NCBI GenBank assembly: GCA_002792135.1
Contig: PFNU01000022.1
Location: 1-5,184, forward strand
Origin: a bacterium (Candidatus Torokbacteria) CG_4_10_14_0_2_um_filter_35_8
GTDB taxonomy: Bacteria; Patescibacteriota; GCA-2792135
Direction: 5' to 3'
DNA length: 5,184 nucleotides
Shown here: positions 1 to 5,177 of the stretch, piece after piece
Numbering within the stretch: the first letter of the stretch is position 1
Layout: every line of letters starts with the position of its first letter
Program-made: the position numbers and the translations under genes
Notes under the pieces: model-generated
What the model saw: only the letters and a program-made list of their open reading frames with translations
What the model was told of the DNA's origin: nothing
The model's database searches: none

Positions 1-179
1 TATCATCAGATCCTACTCCACTTCGTGCAGCAAACAATGCTACAGCTCACATGTATATTGTAAGTCCTTTAAATAATCTAAGGGATGAGAGTGGAAAAGT
101 CTCTTGGTTGACAAAGCTTTTCATGACCCATCCACCAACAGAAGAGAGAGTTAAAGCACTAAGAGAAATGGCAAGTTAA
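1..179 (+). CDS. htpX: HtpX-type M48 family membrane zinc metalloprotease, C-terminal fragment
   Basis: The reading frame is open from the left edge (first whole codon at 3) to TAA at 177-179, giving the last 58 residues of a protein that begins outside the window. The fragment reads ANNATAHMYIVSPL, then a short linker, then LFMTHPPTEERVKALREM. The pair 'A-TAH-(F/Y)IV-PL' and 'THPPTEERI/V-LR-M' is the characteristic C-terminal end of HtpX, a membrane-bound zinc protease that degrades damaged or misassembled membrane proteins during stress. The catalytic HExxH motif and the membrane helices lie upstream and cannot be seen, so activity cannot be judged. The protein ends at the usual place for the family, with no extension. 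A 75-bp gap follows before the next gene on the same strand. The family call rests on the C-terminal signature only; another M48 subfamily member is the main alternative. Confidence 0.85.
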   Translation, partial: SSDPTPLRAANNATAHMYIVSPLNNLRDESGKVSWLTKLFMTHPPTEERVKALREMAS

Positions 180-208
180 AATTATTTTTAAATCTAAAAG
201 AAATATTA

Positions 209-228
209 TCCTAGAGTATTATTTAGGA
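209..228 (+). other. Weak hairpin in the htpX-HAD gap
   Basis: TCCTAGA (209-215) can pair with TTTAGGA (222-228) across a 6-nt loop, with one G-U pair. It sits 30 bp after the htpX stop. No clear run of T follows (only GATTTTC at 234-240), so it is at best a weak terminator or 3' end protector for htpX. It may be chance in AT-rich DNA. Confidence 0.25.
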
Positions 229-246
229 CTGTGGATTTTCTATAAA
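219..246 (+). promoter_or_regulatory. Possible promoter for the HAD-dusB cluster
   Basis: TATAAA at 241-246 matches the -10 consensus at five of six bases. A poor -35 candidate, TTATTT (219-224), lies 16 bp upstream. Transcription would start at about 252-254, at or just before the ATG at 255, so the mRNA would be leaderless or nearly so. That fits the absence of any Shine-Dalgarno sequence before this start. The evidence is only base composition and position, and AT-rich gaps produce such matches often. Confidence 0.3.
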
Positions 247-254
247 TATAAAAA

Positions 255-749
255 ATGATCACCACAATTATTTTTGATTTCTCAAGAACTTTATTATTCC
301 CCAAAGATAAAAATTACAAAGGTTCTCTAAATAAGCTTCATAAAGAATTATCCCAGAAACAAGATTATCAATTCCTAGATCATTTTAAATTCAATGAGGA
401 ACTTTTATTATTGCTTAACAAAATAAAAGATAATTTCTCCCTCTACATTTTTACAACCGGAGTCATTCAAAACGCTAAAGAATCGAAAGAAAAGATAAAA
501 TCCATTTTCAAGAAAATCTATACTGAAGAAGATACTAAGTTAAAGAAAAATGATCCGAAAGCTTATTCTTTTATCACAAATGATCTAGGAAAAAATCCAA
601 GTGAAATTTTATATATTGATGATACGATAGAAAACATTAATGCTGCAAAAAGGGTAGGACTTAAGACTATCCATTATTCATCAAATAAAATGTTGCTAAA
701 AGAAATTGAAAGGATCGTCGGGCTTAATCGAGAAGCTAGCCTAAAATGA
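255..749 (+). CDS. Short HAD-superfamily hydrolase with DxS motif I (YihX-like style)
   Basis: A 164-residue haloacid dehalogenase (HAD) fold protein, probably cytosolic. Motif I is FDFSRTL at 7-13: Asp8 is the expected nucleophile, but the +2 residue, normally the acid/base Asp of phosphatases, is Ser10. Motif II is IFTTG (Thr67/Thr68), motif III is probably Lys98 in KNDPKAY (compare the family's KPDPxxY), and motif IV is YIDDTIENINAAKRVG with Asp122 and Asp123. Only about 55 residues separate motifs I and II, leaving room for a very small cap. Replacement of the second Asp by a small residue is also seen in the YihX-like group (FDLGN/G), so loss of activity does not follow automatically. 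The substrate is unknown. The ATG has no Shine-Dalgarno site. The stop codon overlaps the dusB start (ATGA), which indicates co-expression. HAD membership is secure; the biochemical role is not. Confidence 0.85.
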   Translation: MITTIIFDFSRTLLFPKDKNYKGSLNKLHKELSQKQDYQFLDHFKFNEELLLLLNKIKDNFSLYIFTTGVIQNAKESKEKIKSIFKKIYTEEDTKLKKNDPKAYSFITNDLGKNPSEILYIDDTIENINAAKRVGLKTIHYSSNKMLLKEIERIVGLNREASLK

Positions 750-1711
750 ACTTTATTCATCCAACTAAAATCGGAAATGTCATAATAAAAAACAATGTCT
801 TTTTTGCACCTATGGCCGGAATATCAGATATGACTTACAGAAGACTTATGAAAAGATATGGTACAGGACTTACCTATACAGAAATGATATCCACCGCAGG
901 ACTTTCAAGAAATTCTAAAAAAACCAAACAATATCTAAAATTTACCAAAGAAGAAAAACCAATTTCTGTACAGCTTTTTGGGAATAATCCTGAAGAATTC
1001 TCTCAATCTGTAAAAATCTTAAAAAATTATAACTTTGATATAATTGACATTAATATGGGCTGTCCTGTACGAAAAGTTATCGGAAATGAGTCAGGATCAG
1101 CCTTAATGAAAAACTTAGATCCTGCAAGAAAAATAATCCGAGAAACTGTTAACGCAAGTTCTATTCCTGTAACAGTAAAATTCCGCTCTGGTTGGGATGA
1201 AAGATCGATTAACTATCTTGAACTTGGAAAAATTTGTGAAGAAGAAAAAGTTGCAGGTATCTGTCTTCATCCAAGAACACGTGCCCAGAAATTCTCAGGC
1301 AAAGCAAATTGGAAACACATTGCAGAATTAAAAAAACAGGTAAAAATACCCGTGATTGGAAATGGGGACATTAGAACGCTTTCTGATGCCAAAAAAATGT
1401 TTAAAGAAACAAAGTGTGATGCAATCATGATCGGACGAGGCGCAATGGGAAACCCATGGCTTATAAAATCAATCGTTAAAAACAAAGAGATTATTCCTAC
1501 TCCCAAAGAAAAAATCAAAATGTATTTAGAACACGTTAAAATTTATATAGAAGATAGGAAAGACATACAAGATGCCGCTCTTTCAATCCGAGAAATGCGC
1601 AAGTTTGCAGCAAAGTATTTATCAGGTTTTCCAGGCGCTTCAAAATTAAGACAAGGAGTTAATGAGATTGAAAGCTTAAAAGAATTAGAGAAATTATTAA
1701 ATTTTAATTAA
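746..1711 (+). CDS. dusB: tRNA-dihydrouridine synthase, DusB/NifR3 type
   Basis: A 321-residue FMN-dependent enzyme that reduces selected uridines in the tRNA D-loop to dihydrouridine using NADPH; the normal family length is about 320-350. The TIM barrel is complete: APMAGISDMTYRRL (21-34), TEMIS (45-49), VQLFGNNPEEF (75-85), and DINMGCPVRKV (101-111) with catalytic Cys106. It continues with SGSALM (116-121), VKFRSGW (144-150, FMN-contacting Lys145), LHPRTRAQ (174-181, His175), GNGDI (205-209) and GRGAMGNPWL (230-239, phosphate-binding end of the barrel). The C-terminal helical tRNA-binding part includes REMRKFAAKYLSGFPGASKLR (282-302, abridged). The ATG at 746 starts inside the preceding HAD gene's end (ATGA), with no good Shine-Dalgarno site, so it probably depends on coupled translation. 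The family is certain; assignment to DusB rather than another Dus paralogue follows the NifR3-like motifs and is fairly sure. The position modified in tRNA cannot be told. Confidence 0.93.
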   Translation: MNFIHPTKIGNVIIKNNVFFAPMAGISDMTYRRLMKRYGTGLTYTEMISTAGLSRNSKKTKQYLKFTKEEKPISVQLFGNNPEEFSQSVKILKNYNFDIIDINMGCPVRKVIGNESGSALMKNLDPARKIIRETVNASSIPVTVKFRSGWDERSINYLELGKICEEEKVAGICLHPRTRAQKFSGKANWKHIAELKKQVKIPVIGNGDIRTLSDAKKMFKETKCDAIMIGRGAMGNPWLIKSIVKNKEIIPTPKEKIKMYLEHVKIYIEDRKDIQDAALSIREMRKFAAKYLSGFPGASKLRQGVNEIESLKELEKLLNFN

Positions 1712-1754
1712 CCAAAAAGAAAAAAGTGCTATTAATTTTTAACTTAAGAACAAT

Positions 1755-2408
1755 ATGAAATTTGCAGTCATTTTTGACATGGATGGAGTGCTTGTAGATT
1801 CTTTAAAGCATATTAAAGCTGCCTTCAACCAAATACTCTCGCCTTATAGAGTCTCTATTAGTGAAAAAGAGTTTGAAGAATATCTTGCAACTTCTCCAAA
1901 AGATGCAGTATCTCTTTGGAAAGAAAAATACAATGTTAATATTAGTAAAGAGAAATTTATGAAAAAGACTACTGAAATGGAATTTAACTTACTGGAAAAA
2001 GATGCAAAACTTAACTCAAGCCTAGTAAAGTTTTTAGATGAACTAAAAGAAAAAAACGTTCCGATAGGTATTGGTACATCATCTCACAGAAAACGAACTG
2101 AAAAATTTCTTAAACTGATGAAACTTCAGAACTATTTTCAAATTATAGTAAATGCAGAAGATGTTAAAAAACATAAACCTGCTCCAGATTTGTTTTTAGA
2201 AGTTGCAAAAAAGCTAGATATAAAACCGAAGCATTGCGTTGTTATTGAAGATTCCAAAGATGGAATTCGGGCTGCAAAGAAAGCAAATATGAAAATAATA
2301 GGGCTTACTACTTCCTATCAAACTAGAAAGGATCTTAAAAAAGCAGATCTAATTATAAATGACTTTTCTGAACTTTCATATGAGAAGGTTAAGAAGTTAT
2401 TTGATTAA
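1755..2408 (+). CDS. HAD-superfamily phosphatase/phosphomutase, beta-phosphoglucomutase-like (subfamily IA)
   Basis: A 217-residue HAD protein of the usual size for the PgmB/Gph/YcjU-like group. Motif I is FDMDGVLVDS (7-16) with both aspartates (Asp8 nucleophile, Asp10 acid/base). Residues about 17-95 form a helical C1 cap. Motif II is GIGTSS (105-110), motif III is KHKPAPDLF with Lys141, and motif IV is VVIEDSKDGIRAAKKANM (Glu165-Asp166 bind Mg2+). All catalytic parts are present, so it should be an active Mg2+-dependent phosphatase or phosphomutase on a small phosphorylated compound; the exact substrate cannot be read from the sequence. It lies 43 bp after dusB on the same strand and may be the last gene of that transcript. 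The gap is AT-rich, with no strong promoter and no clear Shine-Dalgarno site (only AAGAA before the ATG). Unlike the HAD gene at 255-749 it keeps the canonical motif I and a full cap, so the two are not recent duplicates. Confidence 0.88.
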   Translation: MKFAVIFDMDGVLVDSLKHIKAAFNQILSPYRVSISEKEFEEYLATSPKDAVSLWKEKYNVNISKEKFMKKTTEMEFNLLEKDAKLNSSLVKFLDELKEKNVPIGIGTSSHRKRTEKFLKLMKLQNYFQIIVNAEDVKKHKPAPDLFLEVAKKLDIKPKHCVVIEDSKDGIRAAKKANMKIIGLTTSYQTRKDLKKADLIINDFSELSYEKVKKLFD

Positions 2409-2429
2409 AAAGATTCTAAGAAATTCCAC

Positions 2430-2846
2430 TTACTTAATCTTCGAGAGATCGCCATTAAGAATTATCGGCTTTGTAAGGGCTATTTCCAAAGCATAATTTT
2501 GAGACCTATCTATCTCATTAAGAATATAAATTGTCTTCTTTAAATAATAAGCCAAGCCAATTTCCATTAGAACAGAGGTACCCAAATAACCGTCAATTCC
2601 ATTCTTGGGATAATTTAAGACTATAACGGCATCGCTCTCAGCTATTTTCTCAAAACCTTCTCTTAATGAATCAAGCCTGAGTGCAATCCTTAACTCCTCA
2701 TTAAAATCTAATTTCTTGTGAGGATTATTTGAATAAAGCTTGGTATCTTGACTCGCAAAAACTGAATGTCCGTTTTCTTCTAAAGTCTTTTTTACACTCA
2801 GCATCTCTTTGGCAAAAGTCATACTGCTACAAATCATTATTCTCAT
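2430..2846 (-). CDS. Nucleoside 2-deoxyribosyltransferase-like protein
   Basis: A 138-residue single-domain protein of the small Rossmann-like nucleoside 2-deoxyribosyltransferase fold. From the ATG at 2846: MRIMICSSMTF opens strand 1; a helix and GHSVFASQDT follow (26-35); IAESDAVIVLN (68-78) contains Asp72; GYLGTSVLMEIGLAYYLKKTIYIL (86-109, abridged) contains Glu95, in the place of the family's catalytic glutamate; the end is KPIILNGDLSKI. True family members exchange the base of deoxynucleosides or hydrolyse deoxynucleotide N-glycosidic bonds (DNPH1/Rcl branch); which applies here is unknown. The frame extends five codons upstream to a TTG (2859-2861), but the ATG start gives the normal N-terminal first strand and is preferred. 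No Shine-Dalgarno site is seen. It has its own promoter upstream (2878-2905) and is convergent with the HAD gene ending at 2408, with 21 bp between stops. No clear terminator lies in that gap. Confidence 0.75.
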   Translation of the reverse strand: MRIMICSSMTFAKEMLSVKKTLEENGHSVFASQDTKLYSNNPHKKLDFNEELRIALRLDSLREGFEKIAESDAVIVLNYPKNGIDGYLGTSVLMEIGLAYYLKKTIYILNEIDRSQNYALEIALTKPIILNGDLSKIK

Positions 2847-2877
2847 AGGCGTGGAAATCAATTATTCAATTAATTTT

Positions 2878-2905
2878 ATTATAACAGATTAAAGGCTCGG
2901 GGCAA
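2878..2905 (-). promoter_or_regulatory. Extended -10 promoter for the deoxyribosyltransferase-like gene
   Basis: Read on the minus strand, TGTTATAAT at 2886-2878 is a perfect -10 box with the TGn extension. TTGCCC at 2905-2900 is a four-of-six -35 match at 16-bp spacing. The start of transcription is expected near 2871, giving a leader of about 25 nt before the ATG at 2846. It lies just downstream of the groESL terminator, so the gene appears to be a separate transcription unit. This is the best sigma-70-type promoter in the window. Confidence 0.6.
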
Positions 2906-2948
2906 AATTTCCTAGAAAACTTATGATGCAAAAAACTTCGCAAAATTC

Positions 2949-2981
2949 AAAAACAGAGCGCCATTTTTATCAGGCGCCCTG
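2949..2981 (-). terminator. Intrinsic terminator of the groES-groEL operon
   Basis: On the minus strand CAGGGCGCC (2981-2973) pairs with GGCGCTCTG (2962-2954) to form a 9-bp, GC-rich stem with one G-U pair and a 10-nt loop. TTTTT (2953-2949) follows directly. This is the classic layout of a rho-independent terminator and stands out from the AT-rich surroundings. It lies about 90 nt after the groEL stop, so the mRNA would have a 3' untranslated region holding additional hairpins. In the plus direction no T-run follows the stem, so it should act on the minus strand only. Confidence 0.8.
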
Positions 2982-2984
2982 CTT

Positions 2985-3001
2985 AGCACATAATACGTGC
3001 T
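2985..3001 (-). other. Small hairpin in the groEL 3' untranslated region
   Basis: AGCAC and GTGCT (2985-2989 and 2997-3001) are complementary across a 7-nt loop. The 5-bp stem is only marginally stable and directly precedes the terminator stem on the minus strand. It may simply be chance. Confidence 0.25.
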
Positions 3002-3038
3002 TTTATGTTTAATTAATGTCTGTTTTTCATACTAGCAT

Positions 3039-3060
3039 AGGCCAGTCGGGGGACTGGCCT
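3039..3060 (-). repeat. Perfect 9-bp inverted repeat just after the groEL stop
   Basis: AGGCCAGTC (3039-3047) and GACTGGCCT (3052-3060) are perfectly complementary around a GGGG loop (CCCC in the groEL mRNA). The stem begins 10 nt after the groEL stop codon. No T-run follows on either strand, so it is not a standard intrinsic terminator. It is likely an mRNA 3' stem protecting groEL or attenuating ribosome or polymerase passage; a rho-independent site lacking the U-tract is another possibility. The structure itself is plain in the sequence; its role is inferred. Confidence 0.65.
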
Positions 3061-3070
3061 TATCCAACCT

Positions 3071-4711
3071 TTACATCTCACCCATTCCACCCATGCCGCC
3101 AGCAGACATACCAGCACCCGCACCTTTCTCCTCTTTCTCAGGAAGATCTGTGACAACTGCTTCAGTTGTTAGGAACATGTAGGAAATTGAAGTAGCATTT
3201 TGAAGAGCAGATCTGGTAACCTTAGTAGGATCTACAATTCCAGCTTTCACTAAATCTTTATACTTGCCGTCTGCTGCATCATAACCTTCATCATCTCTCC
3301 TTTTCTTTACTTCCTCTAAAACTACTGATCCTTCTTTTCCAGCATTAAAAGCAATCTGTTTTAATGGTTCTTCTAATGCTTTCTTTAAAATCTTAATTCC
3401 TGTTTCTTCATCGGTGTTTTTAGTCTTGACACTATCAAGTACTTTTAGCGCCCTTACTAAAGCAACTCCACCACCCACTACTACACCTTCTTCAACCGCA
3501 GCTTTGGTTGCAGATAGAGCATCCTCTACTCTATGTTGTCTTTCTTTTTGCTCGGTCTCTGTTGCAGCACCTACCTTTATTACCGCAACTCCACCAGAAA
3601 GCTTTCCAAGACGCTCTTGAAGCTTTTCTTTATCAAAATCAGAAGTTTCATTTTCATACTGCATTCTAATTTGGGCAATTCTACTATCAATATCCCTCTT
3701 CTTGCCTTTACCGCCAACAATAGTAGTATTGTCTTTTGTGGAAATTACTCTTGATGCTCTACCAAGCATATTTATTTCTACATTTTCAAGTTTAATACCA
3801 AGATCTTCAGAGATTACTTGCCCACCGGTAAGAACTGCGATATCGGCGAGCATCTCTTTTCTCCTATCTCCAAATCCTGGTGCTTTAACTGCAAGTGCAT
3901 TAAATGTTCCTCGGATTTTGTTGACAACTAAAGTTGCAAGTGCCTCGCCTTCAATTTCTTCTCCGATTATTACAATATCTTTTTTGCCTGATTGAGCGAT
4001 TTTTTCTAAAATTGGCAAGAATTCTTGGAGAGAAGAAATCTTCTTATCGGTAATCAGAATATATGGATTTTCTAATTCTGCTTCCATTTTATCAGCATTG
4101 GTAACCATATAAGGTGAAACATATCCTTGGTCAAACTGCATCCCTCTTACCACTTCTTTTTCAAGACCAAAGCTCTGGGATTCTTCTACAGTAATCACAC
4201 CATCATCTCCAACTTCTTCCATAACTTCGGAAATAAGCTCTCCAATCTCCTCATCCTGAGCCGAGATCGTTGCAACCTGAGCTTTCTCTTTTTTAGCCTT
4301 AATAAGATGAGACATCCTTTTCAATTCCTTCACTACCAGCTTTACGCCTTTTTCCATACCTTTCTTAACACCTATAGGATTTGCACCTGCTGTGATATTT
4401 TTTACCCCTTCACGAATCATGTTTTGTGCAAGTAAAGTTGCGGTAGTAGTTCCATCTCCTGCTATATCATTAGTTTTTGTGGCAACCTCTTTGACAAGTT
4501 CTGCGCCAATATTTTCAAATTTATCTTTCAGTTCAATTTCCTTAGCAATGGTCACACCATCGTTAGTAATACTTGGTGAGCCATAGCCTTTGTCAAGAAC
4601 AACGTTTCGGCCTTTGGGACCAAGTGTTATCTTAACAGCATCAGCAAGTTTATCTACTCCCTTAAGGAGTGCTTGCCGTGCTTTTTCATTAAATTTTATT
4701 TGTTTAGGCAT
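3071..4711 (-). CDS. groEL: Chaperonin GroEL (Cpn60, group I)
   Basis: A complete 546-residue group I chaperonin, the normal length. It forms the double-ring ATP-driven folding chamber in the cytosol, capped by GroES. Equatorial ATP site: LGPKGRNV (30-37), TNDGVTIAKEIEL (49-61) and GDGTTT (85-90, Asp86). The intermediate domain has VEDAL with Asp397, the residue needed for ATP hydrolysis, and the Cpn60 signature AAVEEGVVVGGG (404-415). The apical substrate- and GroES-binding domain spans about 190-375, including PYILITDKKI and KAPGFGDRRKEML (276-288). The second equatorial part has YDAADGKY and GIVDPTKVTRSALQNA; an Asp (478) sits where E. coli has Asn479. The C-terminus carries a short GGM-type tail (GGMGGMGEM). 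It lies 117 bp after groES, a rather wide gap holding inverted repeats. The ATG has no Shine-Dalgarno site. No broken motif is seen, and the gene should be fully functional. Confidence 0.98.
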   Translation of the reverse strand: MPKQIKFNEKARQALLKGVDKLADAVKITLGPKGRNVVLDKGYGSPSITNDGVTIAKEIELKDKFENIGAELVKEVATKTNDIAGDGTTTATLLAQNMIREGVKNITAGANPIGVKKGMEKGVKLVVKELKRMSHLIKAKKEKAQVATISAQDEEIGELISEVMEEVGDDGVITVEESQSFGLEKEVVRGMQFDQGYVSPYMVTNADKMEAELENPYILITDKKISSLQEFLPILEKIAQSGKKDIVIIGEEIEGEALATLVVNKIRGTFNALAVKAPGFGDRRKEMLADIAVLTGGQVISEDLGIKLENVEINMLGRASRVISTKDNTTIVGGKGKKRDIDSRIAQIRMQYENETSDFDKEKLQERLGKLSGGVAVIKVGAATETEQKERQHRVEDALSATKAAVEEGVVVGGGVALVRALKVLDSVKTKNTDEETGIKILKKALEEPLKQIAFNAGKEGSVVLEEVKKRRDDEGYDAADGKYKDLVKAGIVDPTKVTRSALQNATSISYMFLTTEAVVTDLPEKEEKGAGAGMSAGGMGGMGEM

Positions 4712-4721
4712 ATTTTTAGAT

Positions 4722-4734
4722 ACTAGCGACTAGT
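4722..4734 (-). other. Small hairpin next to the groEL start
   Basis: On the minus strand ACTAG-TCG-CTAGT (4734-4722) forms a 5-bp stem with a 3-nt loop. It can be lengthened by GAT/ATC pairs past a 2-nt bulge, which would compete with the base of the larger neighbouring repeat. It ends 10 nt before the groEL ATG, in the region the ribosome must occupy, so it could influence groEL initiation. This is inferred from position only. Confidence 0.35.
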
Positions 4735-4770
4735 CTATCTTAAAAATCTTTTGTGTCTTTTTAAGATAGA
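4734..4770 (-). repeat. Perfect 13-bp inverted repeat in the groES-groEL spacer
   Basis: TCTATCTTAAAAA (4734-4746) and TTTTTAAGATAGA (4758-4770) are perfectly complementary across an 11-nt spacer. In the groESL mRNA this forms a 13-bp stem, mostly A-U with two G-C pairs. No T-run follows the stem toward groEL; the T-run lies inside the 3' arm. A simple terminator is therefore unlikely. An RNA processing or stability element that sets the GroES to GroEL ratio is possible, as groESL transcripts of some bacteria are cleaved between the two genes. A protein-binding operator is the other option. Confidence 0.6.
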
Positions 4771-4828
4771 AGCTACTAATAATATTAAGAATAAAAAATA
4801 ATCAAAGGTTTAAAGTCACTACAAAAAT

Positions 4829-5125
4829 CTACTTAATAACTGCCAGAATATCAGATTCAGAAAGAATTAGAAGCTCTTCACCATCAACTTTTATTTCACT
4901 GGGACTATATTTTGTAAATAAAACTTTATCTCCCTTTTTTACTTCTGGTTTTTGAATCTTGCCATTCTCTAAAATCTTTCCTGAACCTACTGCAACAACT
5001 TCACCTTTTTCTGGTTTTTCTTTTTCAGCAGTATCAGGAAGCACAATTCCCGACTTTGTCGTTTCATCTTCTTGAATTGGTCGAATCAAAACTTTATCAG
5101 CTAAAGGTTTAACATTGGTTTTCAT
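4829..5125 (-). CDS. groES: Co-chaperonin GroES (Cpn10)
   Basis: A 98-residue co-chaperonin that forms the seven-membered lid of the GroEL chamber. VKPLADKVLIRP (5-16) with the later SGIVLP fits the Cpn10 signature. The mobile loop spans about 17-32, with the GroEL-binding tripeptide Ile27-Val28-Leu29. GEVVAVGSG (41-49) follows, the roof loop is near 53-65 (ENGKIQKPEVKKG), and the end is GEELLILSESDILAVI. The length and all core strands are normal. The frame extends upstream to a GTG at 5134-5132, but that codon is part of the Shine-Dalgarno sequence; the ATG at 5125 lies 6 nt after it and is the proper start. The gene is first in the groESL operon. It carries the only strong ribosome binding site in the window and has a partial CIRCE operator upstream, indicating heat-shock control by HrcA. 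Confidence 0.97.
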   Translation of the reverse strand: MKTNVKPLADKVLIRPIQEDETTKSGIVLPDTAEKEKPEKGEVVAVGSGKILENGKIQKPEVKKGDKVLFTKYSPSEIKVDGEELLILSESDILAVIK

Positions 5126-5131
5126 ACTACG

Positions 5132-5142
5132 CACCCCCTTTC
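5132..5142 (-). promoter_or_regulatory. Strong Shine-Dalgarno site of groES
   Basis: GAAAGGGGGTG on the minus strand matches the full anti-16S complement GAAAGGAGGTG at 10 of 11 bases and lies 6 nt before the ATG at 5125. It decides the start: the upstream GTG overlaps this site and cannot be used together with it. No other gene in the window has a comparable site. Confidence 0.85.
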
Positions 5143-5177
5143 TTGAAGTTAAAAAAATTCTAAGGTTAAAAAAGAAA

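Noticed and set aside
741..752. TGA at 747-749 read as glycine (alternative genetic code) with the HAD frame continuing
   Set aside because: The HAD protein is complete at this TGA, dusB begins there by a normal ATGA overlap, and no in-frame TGA occurs inside any conserved gene of the window.
1267..1518. Minus-strand open frame inside dusB
   Set aside because: It is antisense to conserved Dus motifs and has no family features or start signal.
255..2408. The two HAD genes around dusB as a recent tandem duplication
   Set aside because: They differ in motif I (DFSRT versus DMDGV), cap size, length and most residues outside the HAD motifs.
2403..2441. Bidirectional terminator between the convergent genes (AAGATT at 2410-2415 and AATCTT at 2436-2441)
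   Set aside because: The stem is only six weak pairs with a 20-nt loop and no GC core. It also extends into the coding end of the minus-strand gene. It is not distinguishable from chance in AT-rich DNA.
2847..2861. TTG start for the deoxyribosyltransferase-like gene (five extra residues)
   Set aside because: The extra residues add nothing to the fold, and the ATG at 2846 starts directly at the first beta-strand. Neither start has a Shine-Dalgarno site, so the ATG is preferred.
2983..3001. TTAGCAC ... GTGCT downstream of groEL, resembling CIRCE half-sites
   Set aside because: The arms are only 7 nt apart, whereas in CIRCE the same cores are separated by 13 nt (TC-N9-GA). The outer right arm also lacks AA, and the site lies downstream of groEL rather than at a promoter. 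It is best read as a weak 3' untranslated hairpin.
3414..4586. Several plus-strand open frames opposite groEL
   Set aside because: They lie wholly antisense to a highly conserved gene, have Ser/Thr/Pro- or Phe-rich compositions typical of shadow frames, and match no family.
5126..5134. GTG start for groES (three extra residues)
   Set aside because: The GTG is itself part of the Shine-Dalgarno sequence that serves the ATG at 5125, and GroES normally begins right before the first signature strand.
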